Of a stretch of 64,000 bases of DNA, positions 11,316-23,110 are shown one piece after another. Where the stretch lies: assembly GCA_030998225.1 (NCBI GenBank), contig JAPYXD010000704.1:310001-374000 (forward strand), written 5' to 3'. Numbering within the stretch: the first letter of the stretch is position 1; each line of letters starts with the position of its first letter. The DNA comes from Diplolepis rosae. Lineage: Eukaryota > Arthropoda > Insecta > Hymenoptera > Diplolepididae. A model generated the notes under the pieces. That model was not told where the DNA came from. It worked only from the letters and a program-made list of their open reading frames with translations, and ran no database searches. A program made the translations under genes and the position numbers.

Positions 11316-12893
11316 AGCGTAGTGTGTCTACTGATCGCAATGGTAATCTGAGTTTTCTCTGGTTGAAGGCTCCTTGTACCTACAGCTGATATTGCGTGCG
11401 CGAGGAATCACATGAACGCACTGTTAGCTAAAGTTGCGTAAGTTAGATTGCTATATGAAACTCAACAGTGTGTAGGGGCACAGCTTACAAAATACAAATC
11501 GACAGCTTGCTCGGTTTTTACGTTTCTTTCGACTCTGCTGGATTCCATGCAAAAGAGGCGCGAAAGAGATGCCGAATTCGAAATGACGGAAAATGTAATT
11601 TGCAAACTTAACCCTAAAATCAAAATTTTATAATGTGTAAAATCTTTTACATGATAGTTTCAATAAACAAGTGTTAATTAAGGGATTCAATATTTAAGCT
11701 TGGAATCCGCCATCTTAGAAATGGAAATGTCAATTTTCTGACTGTAAATTCTTATTGACAGACCATCAAAACCTGCAAGCACAAATTTTCAAGATAAATT
11801 TTCGAATGCAGAATGGTATGCACCAAAGAGTCAATGTGAATGCTCATAAGGTTGTTCGGATAAATGTCAAAACTTGATATGGCCGTATCTTTGTGAAAAA
11901 AATCGCTTGTGACTGTTTAATAGCTCATTTTGAAGGGAAAGAGTAGTGCTAAATGATGAAATTTGAGAAAAAAACCAAAAGAAATTCTTGCACCCTGTAC
12001 ATAATCTCAAAAGTAGCGAAAAACCCCATTTTTCGAGCACATAACCTCAAATATCTCAAAATCCTGACGTGATAGGCTGAATCTGATTTCGGATTCTACG
12101 TCAAAAATTACTCCGGAAACGACCCATAGCTTTTCAACAACAAAACCTTGCAGACCTGTGTAATCAATTATTTGGAAACAAACTTTCTTAAATACCTAAA
12201 ATTATTTTATGAAAATTTTAATATAAAAGTGTGAATAAGAGATTTGGTTATTTAAAAAATTAAAAAACATGTTTAATTTTGCATAAGAAATTAAACTTTG
12301 AAATTTGTCTCGTAAGAAATAAATTTCAAAAAATTTCCTTCAGAATAAAGTACCTCAAGAAAGTTTTTAGAATACTTAAAATCTTTTACATGACAATTTC
12401 ATCAAATAAATGTAAATCAAATATTTGATTATTCAAAAATAAATTATATTGTATTTGGATATAAATGATTTAGAGACTATCCAAGTGTGAATAAATAGTT
12501 TGATTCTTTAAATACCAAATATATTATATTTAAATTTGAATACTAAATTACATGTTGAGATTTCTCTGATATGAAGTGGAAAAATATTTATTTCGAATAA
12601 AACATCATTAAAAATTTGTGGAATAGCTAAAATCTTTTACATCACGTGTTTATGTTATTTTATTTTACAGTAAAATTTTGTCGAATTATCTTCATGCCAA
12701 AAAAATCTCAATGTGTAGTTTCGATTGCGAATTCAGATATAATTAATTGGCTTTTTTTAATAATCAAACCTTTCAATTTACATTTATACATTAAAAATGT
12801 CATATAAAATTTTTTAAGTATTTTAAAACATTCTTTAAGCTGTCGATTTGTATTTTGTAAGCTGTGCCCCTACACACTGTTGAGTTTCATATA

Positions 12894-13620
12894 CAGTAAA
12901 ACCCCATTTATCGCAACACCCGTTTATCGCAACTCCCGTTTATTGCAACTTGTCTCTCTTATTAGTAGAAGGAGTGGTCACGTGATTCTTAAGGATAGGC
13001 GGGAATAACCCTCACTTTTAAATTTGTGATGCATATATTTAAATGAATTTTCGTATATTAGGGAGATATGAAATATATCGTTTATATGATATGAAACTAT
13101 CGTTTATGTATATATTGCTACATATTTGTGTTTTATATGTAACAGAAAAATATATAAATTTTTCACATTTCAATGTATATTATTATGACAAATTATAGCA
13201 TGAATTGTGCCTAGTACAGCAATCGCTTTACCAATTGCGAATCAATTGTTTTACAAAATGCGGGAATATTTCTACTGAAAAAAATTCAATCATGCATTCG
13301 AAAATTATGAGAGAAATATGTAAGCTTTAAAGTAATTAAAATGTATTGTTTGTACTAGTCGTTTACGTAACATCGTTCGGTTCCACATTTTCACTCATTT
13401 ATAATTGCACATATAATGACAATAAAAAAACGCATTCGAGGTTATTGGAACACGACTGTAAACAATGATAAACAGCGAAAGCGCGTGAAACTATTCGTTT
13501 AGGCGCATATGCTAATAATCAGTTGTTCAAGCTGGTGGCGAAGAAGTGGGAACCCCTCCGTTTTTGCGATAAACGGGAGGCATTTGATTGGAAGGTGTTG
13601 CGATAAACGGGGTTTTACTG
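12894..13620. mobile_element. Tigger/pogo-like MITE, CAGTAAAACCCC ends, TA target site
   Basis: The tips CAGTAAAACCCC are flanked by TA at 12892-12893 and 13621-13622. The empty site is visible in the other arm of the host hAT as TTGCTATATGAAAC, which confirms the insertion. The subterminal sequence repeats TTATCGCAAC. The 727-bp interior is non-coding. The same family, inverted, starts at 38120. The tip style and TA site match the pogo/Tigger branch of Tc1/mariner. Confidence 0.87.
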
Positions 13621-13904
13621 TAGCAATCTAACTTACGCAACTTTAGCTAATAGTGCGTAGATCTGATTCCTCGCGCACGCAATATCAGCTGGAGGTACAA
13701 AGAGCCTTTAACCAGAGAAAACTCAGATTACCACTGCGAACAGCAGACACACTACGCTGCGCGCGCATCCATTCTCACGTACGCACTGCTGTTGGTGTTG
13801 GGTGCGTAACGTTCGCGTGCAAATCTGGACACACTGCCATACACTTCTTACACGGCCCTGCAGTAGTTGCAGGTTATAAGCGCTATTTTCTTTCTTGTAT
13901 TCGA

Positions 13905-13982
13905 AGCGTGCGCAGCCGAGAGGCTTAGTCGTTAGGTTAGTAATGCGTTAATTATAAGTAGAGAGGGTTCGAACCCGCAGCG
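13905..13982 (+). repeat. Possible tRNA-derived fragment
   Basis: Bases 13966-13976 read GGTTCGAACCC, an exact B-box-like T arm, preceded at about 13922 by a poor A-box-like stretch (TTAGTCGTTAGG). The fold as a whole is weak. It may be the head of an old SINE rather than a gene. It lies between the hAT TSD and a CCGG repeat. Confidence 0.3.
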
Positions 13983-13995
13983 TTAAAAATAATAA

Positions 13996-14212
13996 GAACC
14001 GGGTATAAGTATTTTAAGTAGCCGGATAAAAATCTTAAAGGTCCCGGATAAGAACCATGTAGAAACCGGGTAAAGATATTATGCGATCCCAGATAGAACA
14101 CGGTTAAGCTCTGGGTATAAACCGGGGACAAATACCAGGTATAAATCCAGTAGCGCCGGATAAAAAACGACTTTTACCCGGTTCTTATCTGGGTTGTATC
14201 CGTCATTTTAAG
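13996..14212. repeat. Second block of the CCGG-rich repeat family
   Basis: Phrases such as GTAGAAACCGGGTA and AAAGGTCCCGGATAAGA match the block at 9500-9575, and the segment ends with TTTTACCCGGTTCTTATCTGG. It reads like a diverged dispersed copy of the same repeat. No coding sequence. Confidence 0.65.
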
Positions 14213-14612
14213 CAGGGGAGGCTTGTTGACTGCTCATTTTCAAGTCTGTTACATCCAAGTAACTTTCAATTTTTTTCCTATCCCCAATAAGAAGGCTGGC
14301 ATTGAAAACGATTAAAAAGTTCAATTATTTTCAATGCCTGATTCTACATTTTTTTCTAATCTATGAAATGAGAAAATTGAATCGGTTTCAATCTTCTTCT
14401 CAAAACTTAAATATGGTGGATCACAACCTCAAATAAAATTTAAAAAATGAATTGACTCAGACGTTCAAAAACAGCCTTAAATCATGAAAATTTGAAACAT
14501 CTCATAATATTTGGCATATAACCACATATTTAAAGAATTTGGAAACCTTTCTGTATGCATTAAATAATTGCACTTTTCTAATCAGAGTGATAAATCTTCA
14601 ATTCATTTCAGT

Positions 14613-15199
14613 CCCTAGCGAACTGGCTGAACGGTAGCTTAACGCTGTACCGTAAAGCTATCGTAAAGCTATCGTAAATTAGCATTATAATTCATGAATG
14701 AGGCAAAATAAACATTCAAAATGTTTTCATCCTTATTCTATGTTGCAAATAACCTTAACTGGTAATTGAAATATGCGATAATTTTATTCATTTACGCTAA
14801 AAATTAAAAAAAACATAATACCTGTCATTCAAGGCAGTGCAGTGGTTCACCTTTTGTGGAACTTCTCCGTTTAAGTTGACCATTGGTTGGAGTGAGACAC
14901 AAGTATACTTTCTTCTCACTCTAACAAATAGTCAATCCTGACGGTGAAGGCATGGAAAGTGATGAACCACTGCGCTGCCTTGAATGACAGGTATTATGTT
15001 TTTTTTAATTTTTAGCGTAAATAAATAAAATTATTGCATATTTCAATTACCAGTTAACGTTATTTTCAACGCAGAATAAGGATAAAAACATTTTGAATGT
15101 TTATTTTGCCTCATTCATGAGTTATAATGCTACTTTACGATAACTTTACGATAGCTTTACGGTACAGCGTAAAGCTACCGTTCAGCCAGTTCGCTAGGG
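14613..15199. mobile_element. Foldback MITE, CCCTAGCGAAC ends
   Basis: The left arm CCCTAGCGAACTGGCTGAAC at 14613 is complementary to the right arm ending at 15199, with inverted arms of more than 200 bp. The centre shares ACCTGTCATTCAAGGCAGTG with the 6655 element, so they are relatives. Both flanks carry GT rather than TA. No coding capacity. Confidence 0.82.
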
Positions 15200-16272
15200 G
15201 TGCCTTCTTACCGAGTTGCACATGTACATATAGCAAAGATATTATAAGCCTAGATGCGGTGCAGGCCTAGTTCCCCGCGAAGATTGTAGACGGCGCGTCC
15301 GGCGAAAATGTTCAGGTCCCCCTGTACACCTTTGCCCGCAGATTTGACCACACGAAGTAGTTCGCCAACTAAACCTTAGGAGCGCTGTCCACAACTCTCC
15401 CCGTACCCCTCAATACACTCAAATACCGACAAGCTTACATTTGCTTAAGCTGTATAAATTGAAAATATTCAAGTCCAGGGATAAAACGCAAGATATGATG
15501 TTGAACATTTGGGCGTATAATATGAGTTTGATTTTGAATTTTTTATTGATTTTAATATCAGAATCTAATTGGTAGTCACTAAACATTAATTAATTAATTA
15601 TAATATTAAATTATAATTAATTATTAAATATTATATTATAATTAAATATAATTTAATAATAAATGATTACATTTTAATTAATAAATGAATAAATTTAAAA
15701 ATCAAGTATTAAATTTAAATGAATAAATAAATTTTAATTTTAATCAATCATTTTAATAAATTAATATAAATAATATTTAAACATATATCCACATTAGACT
15801 CCCTTTTTACAAAGCTGAATTTCGGAATTATAAAAAATAAAAATAACAAGGATTGTCTAGTTTGTATGTTGAATCTAATTTACAATCAGAATCAATTTCC
15901 TCAGCAAATAAGTACTTGTAATAATGTTTCTTCAAATTGAATTGAATTTATTGTTCATTATTTACATTTTTTCGTATTATGTACATAGAAATATATCCGG
16001 AACAGAATACAGGAGTACGTGAAAAAAAATCCTGTACTGAAATAATAGTGATTCATACCTATAAGTTTAAATGAATTTGGGTCAATATAATAGTAGAAAT
16101 GTTATCAAACATGTCACTTTGAAATTCCTAATTAAACTTTTTAAACTTTTTGTAAATTAAAAATATTCAAAACAAAATTAAGTATAACATTTTTAAATAT
16201 AATTACAATTTTATTTAAAATTCATAATATTTTAATTCAATTTTTATCATTATACATACTATTTTCTTTAGG
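15200..16272. other. AT-rich spacer with a dispersed repeat fragment
   Basis: Bases 15232-15272 (around GCAAAGATATTATAAGCCTA) recur inverted at about 31878-31920, so a dispersed repeat lies here. Bases 15585-15790 are nearly pure A/T built from AATTAATTAT-like words. I see no gene. Confidence 0.5.
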
Positions 16273-16274
16273 TA

Positions 16275-16554
16275 CACGGAGAAACTCTTTATATCAACTT
16301 CTACTGTAGTATTTTTTCAATTTAGGGAAAAACGTATCACTCTAAGACCTTTTGTCAAAAAAAATACTAAACTTTAGGAGAATGATATGAAACTATAGCA
16401 TAGTTCATAACAAATTTTAATATAAATCAGACTAAAGTTTCATATCATTCTTCTAAAGTTTAGTATTTTTTTTGACAAAAAGTCTTAGAGTGATACGTTT
16501 TTCACTAAATTGAAAAATACTTTAGTAAAAATTGATATAAAAAGTTTTTTTGTG
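16275..16554. mobile_element. Foldback MITE, CACGGAGAAAC ends, TA site
   Basis: The left arm CACGGAGAAACTCTTTATAT pairs with the right arm ending TTTTTTTGTG, and both arms share TAGAGTGATACGTTTTTC-like sequence. TA is present at 16273-16274 and 16555-16556. The element is about 280 bp and almost fully self-complementary, with no coding capacity. Confidence 0.75.
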
Positions 16555-16589
16555 TACTATGCTATTAATTGAAAGTGCTAGTTGTATTG

Positions 16590-17190
16590 ACCTTTGGTCT
16601 TAAATACTGGTTTATTGTTGGAAAAGATTGACTTTCTGGTCGAAAATGATGAAGTTAATATGAATCTGACATTTTGGCTCAGATCGGAGCCTTTATTAGT
16701 GATTTTTATTAAAACCTGTTAAATCCTCAAAATACACAGAAAAAGTGGGAAGCTGAATTGAGATTTTCATGGAATGAAATATTTTAGATTTGAAAAGACG
16801 TAGCTTTTTTACATGGTAAATATATTATATAATTGAAAACGAAAGGCTTGAATATAAAACAATCCTAAAAACATTTTTTTCAAGAAAAATATTTCAAAGA
16901 AATTCTTTACGTGACATTTTTTGCACGGCAAATTGAGTATGTATTGTATGGGTGTAAAATACATGATTTATATTTCTTGGAATAAGTATACTTAGTAAAC
17001 CCCAAAAACAAACTATTACAATTGTCATATAAAAAAGTTACGTCAATTTAACAACCGACTTTTTCTGTATATTTTCATAATTTAATAAAAAAAACCCTGA
17101 TGAGGGTTCCGATCTAAGCTGAAATGTCAGATTGATATTAATTTTATCATTTATGGACCTCAAAGCAAATCTTTTCCAAAAATATACTAC
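16590..17190. repeat. Inverted repeat, about 600 bp
   Basis: The left arm near 16620-16720 (TGGAAAAGATTGAC, ATCTGACATTTTGGCT, GATCGGAGCC) is complementary to the right arm near 17090-17185. The same TCGGAGCCCTCA phrase borders the inverted repeat at 19890-20450, which suggests one family. No coding sequence. Confidence 0.6.
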
Positions 17191-19299
17191 TATTAATTTC
17201 TATTTATATCTCAATATGGTATTCAAATTAATCGATTAATTATAAAAAAAATACAATAATAGAAAAATATTTTTTAAACCCTTTTACAGAAAATTTCAAA
17301 ACAGCATTTAAGAAGAGATATCAAAATATTGAAATAAGACGATAATCTTAGAAATTATAGACTTTTTTTACCTTTGTAAAAAACAAGATTCAGATATACT
17401 TTCAACTTAAAATTTTCGCATAAAATGTCTTATTTTTTTATTTAAATTTAAAAATTGTTGAACTTCAAATAAAATTATTTAAGCAAAGAAGTCGAGGCAT
17501 ATCAATTTTATTTTCCGAAGTTGGAAAATTTATGACTTTATAGCTCCTCTTTATAGCTCTTAGACTTCCTTTTTTACAACAAAATTATATATAGAGTATA
17601 GAACAAAACTTAAAATTATTAGCAACCATATCCCGCTCAAAAATGCAACAAATAGCATCTATGTGACAAATTTCATTATACAGAAATTCTCGATGAAATA
17701 ATCAATGAAAAAAGTTCGTCAAAATATCTCTCTTTAAATATTCTACACTTCACATTACTTGAGTGAAATTAAAACAATAGGAATAAATTAAGTTAAATTT
17801 ATATTTAAGACTATTAATGTACTGAATAATAAACCAGCAATATTTTTATGAATTTTTTTCATTATTTTAATGGAAAGAAAGAAATATATATTATGTATTC
17901 GCGAAGAAAGACTCTAACCAAAAAGAAAATTATTCAAACCATAGAAAATATGTTCTCGAAATTGGAAGTTCTGATATTTTGATATTGGAAGATATTGCGA
18001 GTTGTTTTATTGAATAATGAAAATATTTTGAGTTACGATGGAATAAATATAAGCATTGTTATTTATAAACCATATTTATACTTTCAAATACAAAAATGCA
18101 GTAATATCGTATGAAATTTAATACTTCTATTTTTTACTCAATTTTTTTGATTTTTTAATTCAATTTCCCCGACACTCCAAGTTGATTAAAATTATTGTCA
18201 AAAGAATTTATTTACTTACTTTGATTTTTAAATTTTTACTAAACTTTATTAAATTTATAGTTGAGGAAAAGAATTTGCAAAATAAAATAAAGAGGGTATA
18301 GAAGTAGTTTGGATTATAATTATAATTATTTTAAAATAATTTATTAAATATACATGAATTGCAAGAATATATGGTGGGTTTCATGGCAAATCGGACGGGT
18401 TCAGGACTCTATGTTTCCGATTTACTTGAAATTTCAAGGAGTGATAGACTAACATAAATAATGAAGAAACCCAAAATTTGAGATTATTTCATGCATTATT
18501 TAAAAAGTTATGGGATAAACAGAACAAAAAAGTGTTTTTGTTCTTTTTCAATTATTTTAAAACTGAAACTAGGAAAAATTCTGAAAAAAATTACACAAAC
18601 GTATCATTAGATGGCCGATGTAGCAGTATTCTTTGGGAAAATTTTTACTCCAAATTTAATGATAAAAAAAAATATTTTTTTGAAACAAATTGATTTTTTG
18701 AAAAAAAGCCATCTTTGAAAAATCTGAAAAAATTCATAGTGATAGCTGCAAGTATTACGCAAATTTTAGGTATATAATTAAGGTGCGCACTTAAAAATTG
18801 TACAAAATATGAATTTCGATTTTTCGTAACAACCAAAATTCGCAAAATATTTTGCAAAAATGTTAGCAGTAAACCGTGTTAGAGGTTTATTAGCAAATAA
18901 CAATTTTTTTTTCATTAGTCTACTATTATTATAAAAAGTGTTTTAATAATAAGATGTTGGAAGAATGTGTATTTTGACGGTTTTTATTTTTTTACCCCCA
19001 TCCACACCTTGCAAAAATCTGCAAAAATTCTGTTTTAATTATCGATAGGTAACTAATGAATAGCATAATTCAAAAGAGTGGTCGCGCAAATCAAACATGA
19101 ATAAAATCGTGCGCAAAAATTTTCGCAATTTCTTGCATCACGAATTATGCATAACAAAATCTGCAAAAATTCACAAATGTATCGTTTATTGGAAAAAACA
19201 ATCCCGATTTTTTTCAAAATTTTCCTATTATTAGTTTAGCTAAAAAACGCAAAAAACGAAAATGGTAAAATATAGTCGATGCGAAATTTGATTTGGTTT
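17191..19299. other. Unassigned AT-rich stretch
   Basis: I see no gene, RNA or convincing repeat border in these two kilobases. Short open frames around 18478-18857 are AT-rich, overlap on both strands and look random. Confidence 0.4.
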
Positions 19300-19535
19300 C
19301 AAGGCCGATTTCACATAGAAACCCGGTTATGCCCTTTGGCTCGAAGCGATAAAAAAATAAGTTTGGGCAAAAATAAAATTTATTAATAAAATTATTTTTT
19401 TGTATTTCAAATTTTTTTCATGAAAAATAATCTTTTCTCTTTCAAATTAGCCCTTCAATAATAATATTGCTATTCCTGAAAGCAAAATTATCTATTTTTG
19501 CCTGAGGTCTAATTTTCGTGAATGAACTACCTTAA
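19300..19535. repeat. Fragment of a TTAAGGTAGTTC foldback family
   Basis: Read on the minus strand from 19535, the piece begins TTAAGGTAGTTCATTC. It then matches the arms of the foldback at 56178-56815, including a GGCAAAAATAGATAA phrase and a GCGATAA phrase. One arm only is recognisable. Confidence 0.6.
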
Positions 19536-19888
19536 TACAATTACTTTAATACCTAGACAAAATTTCAAGTGTTTATCTTTTTAACTTTTCTCCCGAAAAA
19601 TTCGAGAAAATGATATAGCTTTTTGACTCAACAAGGTAGAAATCCCCCTTAACTTGGAACATGAATAAAATTTGGGGCAATGAATGAGCTCGATCAGCCT
19701 GAGGATTTATTTAGATAGGCATCCTAAAATATTATAAAGTGGATAAAAATTATGAAGTTTCCACACCTAAAAGAAGTCCTAAAAATCATGCTTTAACGAA
19801 GTACAAGATCTCGAATCTGTAAATTACCTATTCATACCTCATACCTATTCATATAATTGAATATGTATGAAATTGAAAAATATTATTT
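19536..19888. other. Unassigned spacer
   Basis: AT-rich, with no gene or clear repeat seen. Confidence 0.35.
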
Positions 19889-19889
19889 A

Positions 19890-20450
19890 GTTTTTCAAAA
19901 TGTGTTTTGGTTCTAATCGGAGCCCTCACCAGAGATTTATTTTTCAAATAAAAAATGCATAATAAAAAGTTGTTAACTTAGGATTTCTTTGTTGGAAATT
20001 TTTAAAAATCAACATAGTTTTACATGCGAGACAATAAGAAACTTGACATTGTTTCGAAAGAAGAGGTTGAAAGAATTCAACAATTTTTAAAATATTTCTT
20101 TGGTATAAAATAATTGTAAATAATTTTAAATTAATAGGTTGAGTTCGAAATTTTTCCACTGAGACTTGGACTCAAATCCCAGCGTAGTCGAAAGCGTCTT
20201 TTTTCCACACAAAGAATTCAAATTCTTCAAATTGAAAATAATGTTGTGGGATATAATTATTTGGTTCCATATCGATGAAAGGACTTAATGATAATTTTAG
20301 GCAGCTTTTACAAGTTTTCTTTCTCAAATGTTGATTTTCAAAAATTTCCATCAAAGAAATCTTAAGTTAATAACTTTTTATTATGCATTTTTTATTTTAA
20401 AAATAAATCTCTGATGAGGGTTTCGATCAGAACAAAAACTTCTATAACTG
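19890..20450. repeat. Foldback with a SINE fragment at its centre
   Basis: The arm at 19900-20000 (CGGAGCCCTCACCAGAGATT, AATGCATAATAAAAAGTTGT) is complementary to 20330-20440. At 20145-20235 lies a piece matching the tRNA-derived repeat of 39701-40600: GGTTGAGTTCGAAATTTTTC, then CAAATCCCAGCGTAGTCGAA, then TTCCACACAAAGAATT. It lacks most of the tRNA-like head. Confidence 0.65.
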
Positions 20451-20810
20451 CGTAAATCTAAGTTTTTATTTACTTTGGAACCTAGAGTCAACTATCAACA
20501 ACACATATCTTCAATTAAAATACTTTTAAAAATTCACTATTAAAATATTTTGGATCTTAATTATTAATTTAATATAATTTACAAGTTCGACACTTATTTA
20601 GAAATTATTTTTTATTCGTCATTGTAATTCTTAATTAATCATCATGCCATAACTTTTGTTTACATTATGTTGTCAAGCTGTCAAATTTGACATTCCTAAC
20701 CTTAAAAGTCTTTGAACAGAATTTTTGGCTCTGCTTTATCCCAACGTTATCGACATTTCTTTGCTGGGTTTGATTTGGCTTGGTAGTACGATGAGGGCAG
20801 CACTTCGATA
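20451..20810. other. Unassigned DNA left of the LTR element
   Basis: No gene is visible. The segment becomes GC-richer toward 20750-20810, and the same GC-richer sequence resumes after the LTR element at 30694, as expected for a single interrupted target. Confidence 0.4.
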
Positions 20811-20814
20811 TTGC

Positions 20815-21961
20815 TGTGACGAGCGACTATGTAGTTCGCTCGGCTGTCTGTAGATTGCGCTGATTCTCTTGCGAATTTTCGCGGATTATTTTAAACAAGA
20901 TAATTAGGTTTTGTAATATGGGGATTCTATCATATATTATTCAATTATTCGAAAAGGCATTATTTGATAAAGTTGATTTTAGCGTCTAGTGTGTCATGAG
21001 AGGGTCGTAGGATAGCTATTAAAGCGATATGATTGTTTATAAAATAGAGAATTGCGATAAAGAAATATGAATTCCTTTACACTTATTATAATTTCTTTGG
21101 AATTGTGCGTTATAGATTTTAAGATGATTGACGCCGTGTGAGGGCTTCAGAGAACCCTACACGTGCTTTGTTGTAAATAATTACTTCATTGTTAATCTTT
21201 ATTATTCTACGAATAATTTTTAAGTTTAGATTAGAGGCAAAGTCCGGATATCAGGTTCGTAATAGGCGGTATATGAAAGCGTTAAGAAATCAAATCATAA
21301 TCTATAATTCATCCGAAAAGTTTATAAAACTGTCACACTGGGGCTGATAGCAGCGAGACATGTTTAGATTTAGAGAATGTTTAGGCGAAATGAAAATATG
21401 AAATGCGAGTTTCACATAGAGGGTGAGATATGGAATGTTAAATACTTTTCCTAGAAAAGTCTTAGTATACTTGGGTAGAGGAAGCGAGTCTACTTATTTT
21501 TGAATCTGAAACCTTCTGACCAGCGAACCTCGATAGGGTATGAGTGGGAGTCAATGCGTGACATTATGTGACGTAGCGCTAGTTCGGTGCACTGATTGGT
21601 TACAATCAGCGATGAATGTGAATCTGGGAGAATATGTGAGCGTGTAGTTTTGTAAAGAGTGACTCTGTTAAAATCATTCTCGATTCTCAATTCTGATCGT
21701 GAAGAATTGTTGTTTCCTCTGAGTTAAGAATTCGTCGTCTTAACTCAGACTTCACTTTTACCTTTTTCGATCGCGAATACTTAGATTGTTCATCCGGACT
21801 GAGCCGAACATTTTAAGTTAATAATAATTATAAAGTTTATTGAACGAGCCAAAAGTGTTTTTATTCTATTTCAAAAATCTCCCGGTTTATTTTAATAATT
21901 TGACCGACAGGACCCACCAATCACAAACTTGCGAGCTGTCGCACCTGCGCGGCTCGTAACA
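20815..21961 (+). repeat. 5' long terminal repeat
   Basis: It starts TGTGACGAGCGACTATG and ends GCGGCTCGTAACA. It matches 29545-30689 almost base for base. Differences seen are near 20912, the CCGAAAAG versus CCGAACAG site, two in the GCCGAACA-TTTAAG stretch, and AAAAG versus AAG. It should hold promoter and polyadenylation signals, but I cannot place them firmly. The short minus-strand frame inside it is not a gene. Confidence 0.93.
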
Positions 21962-21971
21962 CAAATTTATT

Positions 21972-21989
21972 TGGGGGCTCGTCCGGGAT
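21972..21989 (+). promoter_or_regulatory. Primer binding site for tRNA-Pro
   Basis: TGGGGGCTCGTCCGGGAT, ten bases after the 5' LTR, is complementary to the 3' 18 bases of eukaryotic tRNA-Pro. It is the same primer site used by murine leukaemia-type retroviruses. It would prime minus-strand DNA synthesis. Confidence 0.88.
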
Positions 21990-22191
21990 CTCAGTTGGTA
22001 CGGGAGTGTTTAAAATTTTAAATTTTCTCGAATTTATTTTATAATTTGAAAATTTTGACCTTCCGTGTACGCGAGTTTTTGTGAACGCGTGCTGTGATCG
22101 TTAGTGACATTTGTAGAAATTATTAATAGACCAAAAGATAATTTGGAACTGTTGATAACGTCAGTGTTTTTAAAATCATCGGCAGTGGTTT

Positions 22192-22298
22192 TCAAGGATC
22201 ATCGGCAGCATTTTCAAAGGATTATCATCGGCAACATCTTCAAGGGATCATCGGCAACATCTTCAAGGGATCATCGGCAACATCTTCAAGGGATCATC
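22192..22298 (+). repeat. 24-bp tandem repeat in the leader
   Basis: The phrase GATCATCGGCAACATCTTCA is repeated with a 24-bp period about four times, with looser copies at both ends. It lies in the 1.1-kb untranslated leader between the primer site and gag. Related GGATCATCGGAGG phrases occur at 22440-22500. A structural or packaging role is possible but not shown. Confidence 0.7.
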
Positions 22299-23110
22299 GG
22301 CGGACTTCTCGGTATTTTCCTTTATCTTCTAGTACAGTGTTGGTGGATCGAGTAGCTGACACTGGAAAGAAGTAATAGGGGAAAAACAAATATTCGATTT
22401 TATCCTCGAAATTTGGATATCGAGAATCATTTTTACTCAGGACCATCGGATCAACGGAGGCTGTGGATCATCGGAGGCTGTGGATCAACGTGGACTTCAC
22501 TAGGACTTCATAGAATTCATCGTCAACGTGGGATATACACTGGATTAATGAAAAGTGTTTAGTGCGGGAGTGATTTTAAAGGTCTTTTCCGTAAAGTGTT
22601 TTATTTTCAGGTTTTAGAAATTAATTCTACAGTTTAAACTACTGAAAGGTTTGGTTAATATAAGTTTATATATATATTTTATTTTATTGTAGGATATCTT
22701 CTCTTTTTCTATTGATGTTTTGATTTAAGTTAGGGTTGATATTAAATTCATAGTATAGGATTTGTGAGTGCTCACTCATTTCTGAGAGTATTTTCTCTTT
22801 CTTCTAATTAAAATTAAAGGTATATATAAATAATAAAGAATTAATGAATAAGTGAGTAGAATTAATACATGTTATTAGTTATTTAAAAAAAAAAGGGGGG
22901 GATTAACATATTAATAGTATATGTAAAAGTTTCAGTGTTAATTTTAGTATTTAAAGAATTTGAAATCTTTCAAGTAATTAACTAGTTAATTTTAGTGTTT
23001 AATAATCATACGTTGATAATCTCTATTTTTCAATTCCTTATTCAATTTTAATTTTCCTCTGCTTTGTTGGAAATTGTGTTTTGAATTTAAATTTACAAAC
23101 AAAATAAAAA

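Larger units (their letters stand above)
10532..13836. mobile_element. hAT-type element, CAGTGTGTCC ends, 8-bp TSD
   Basis: The left tip CAGTGTGTCCAGATTTG at 10532 and the right tip (its complement ending at 13836) are bounded by CCGTACAC (10524-10531) and CCATACAC (13837-13844), an 8-bp TSD with one change. The long inverted repeats, over 250 bp, run inward and share GCGTGCGCGAGGAATCA. The left arm is interrupted by a second hAT (10619-11315) and the right arm by a Tigger-like MITE (12894-13620). The interior holds several copies of an AATCTTTTACATGACA phrase and no transposase. It is non-autonomous. Confidence 0.88.

Noticed and set aside
17095..17125. CTGATGAGGG near a foldback tip, hammerhead-like (also about 20411)
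   Set aside because: The GAAA box and stem partners needed for a hammerhead are absent.
21490..21690. Identical minus-strand frames in both LTRs (also 30220-30420)
   Set aside because: They are identical only because the LTRs are copies, with no domain and no start context.
22104..22355. Short frame across the leader repeats of the LTR element
   Set aside because: It is produced by the 24-bp repeat and lacks features of a protein. Gag has a clear start further on.
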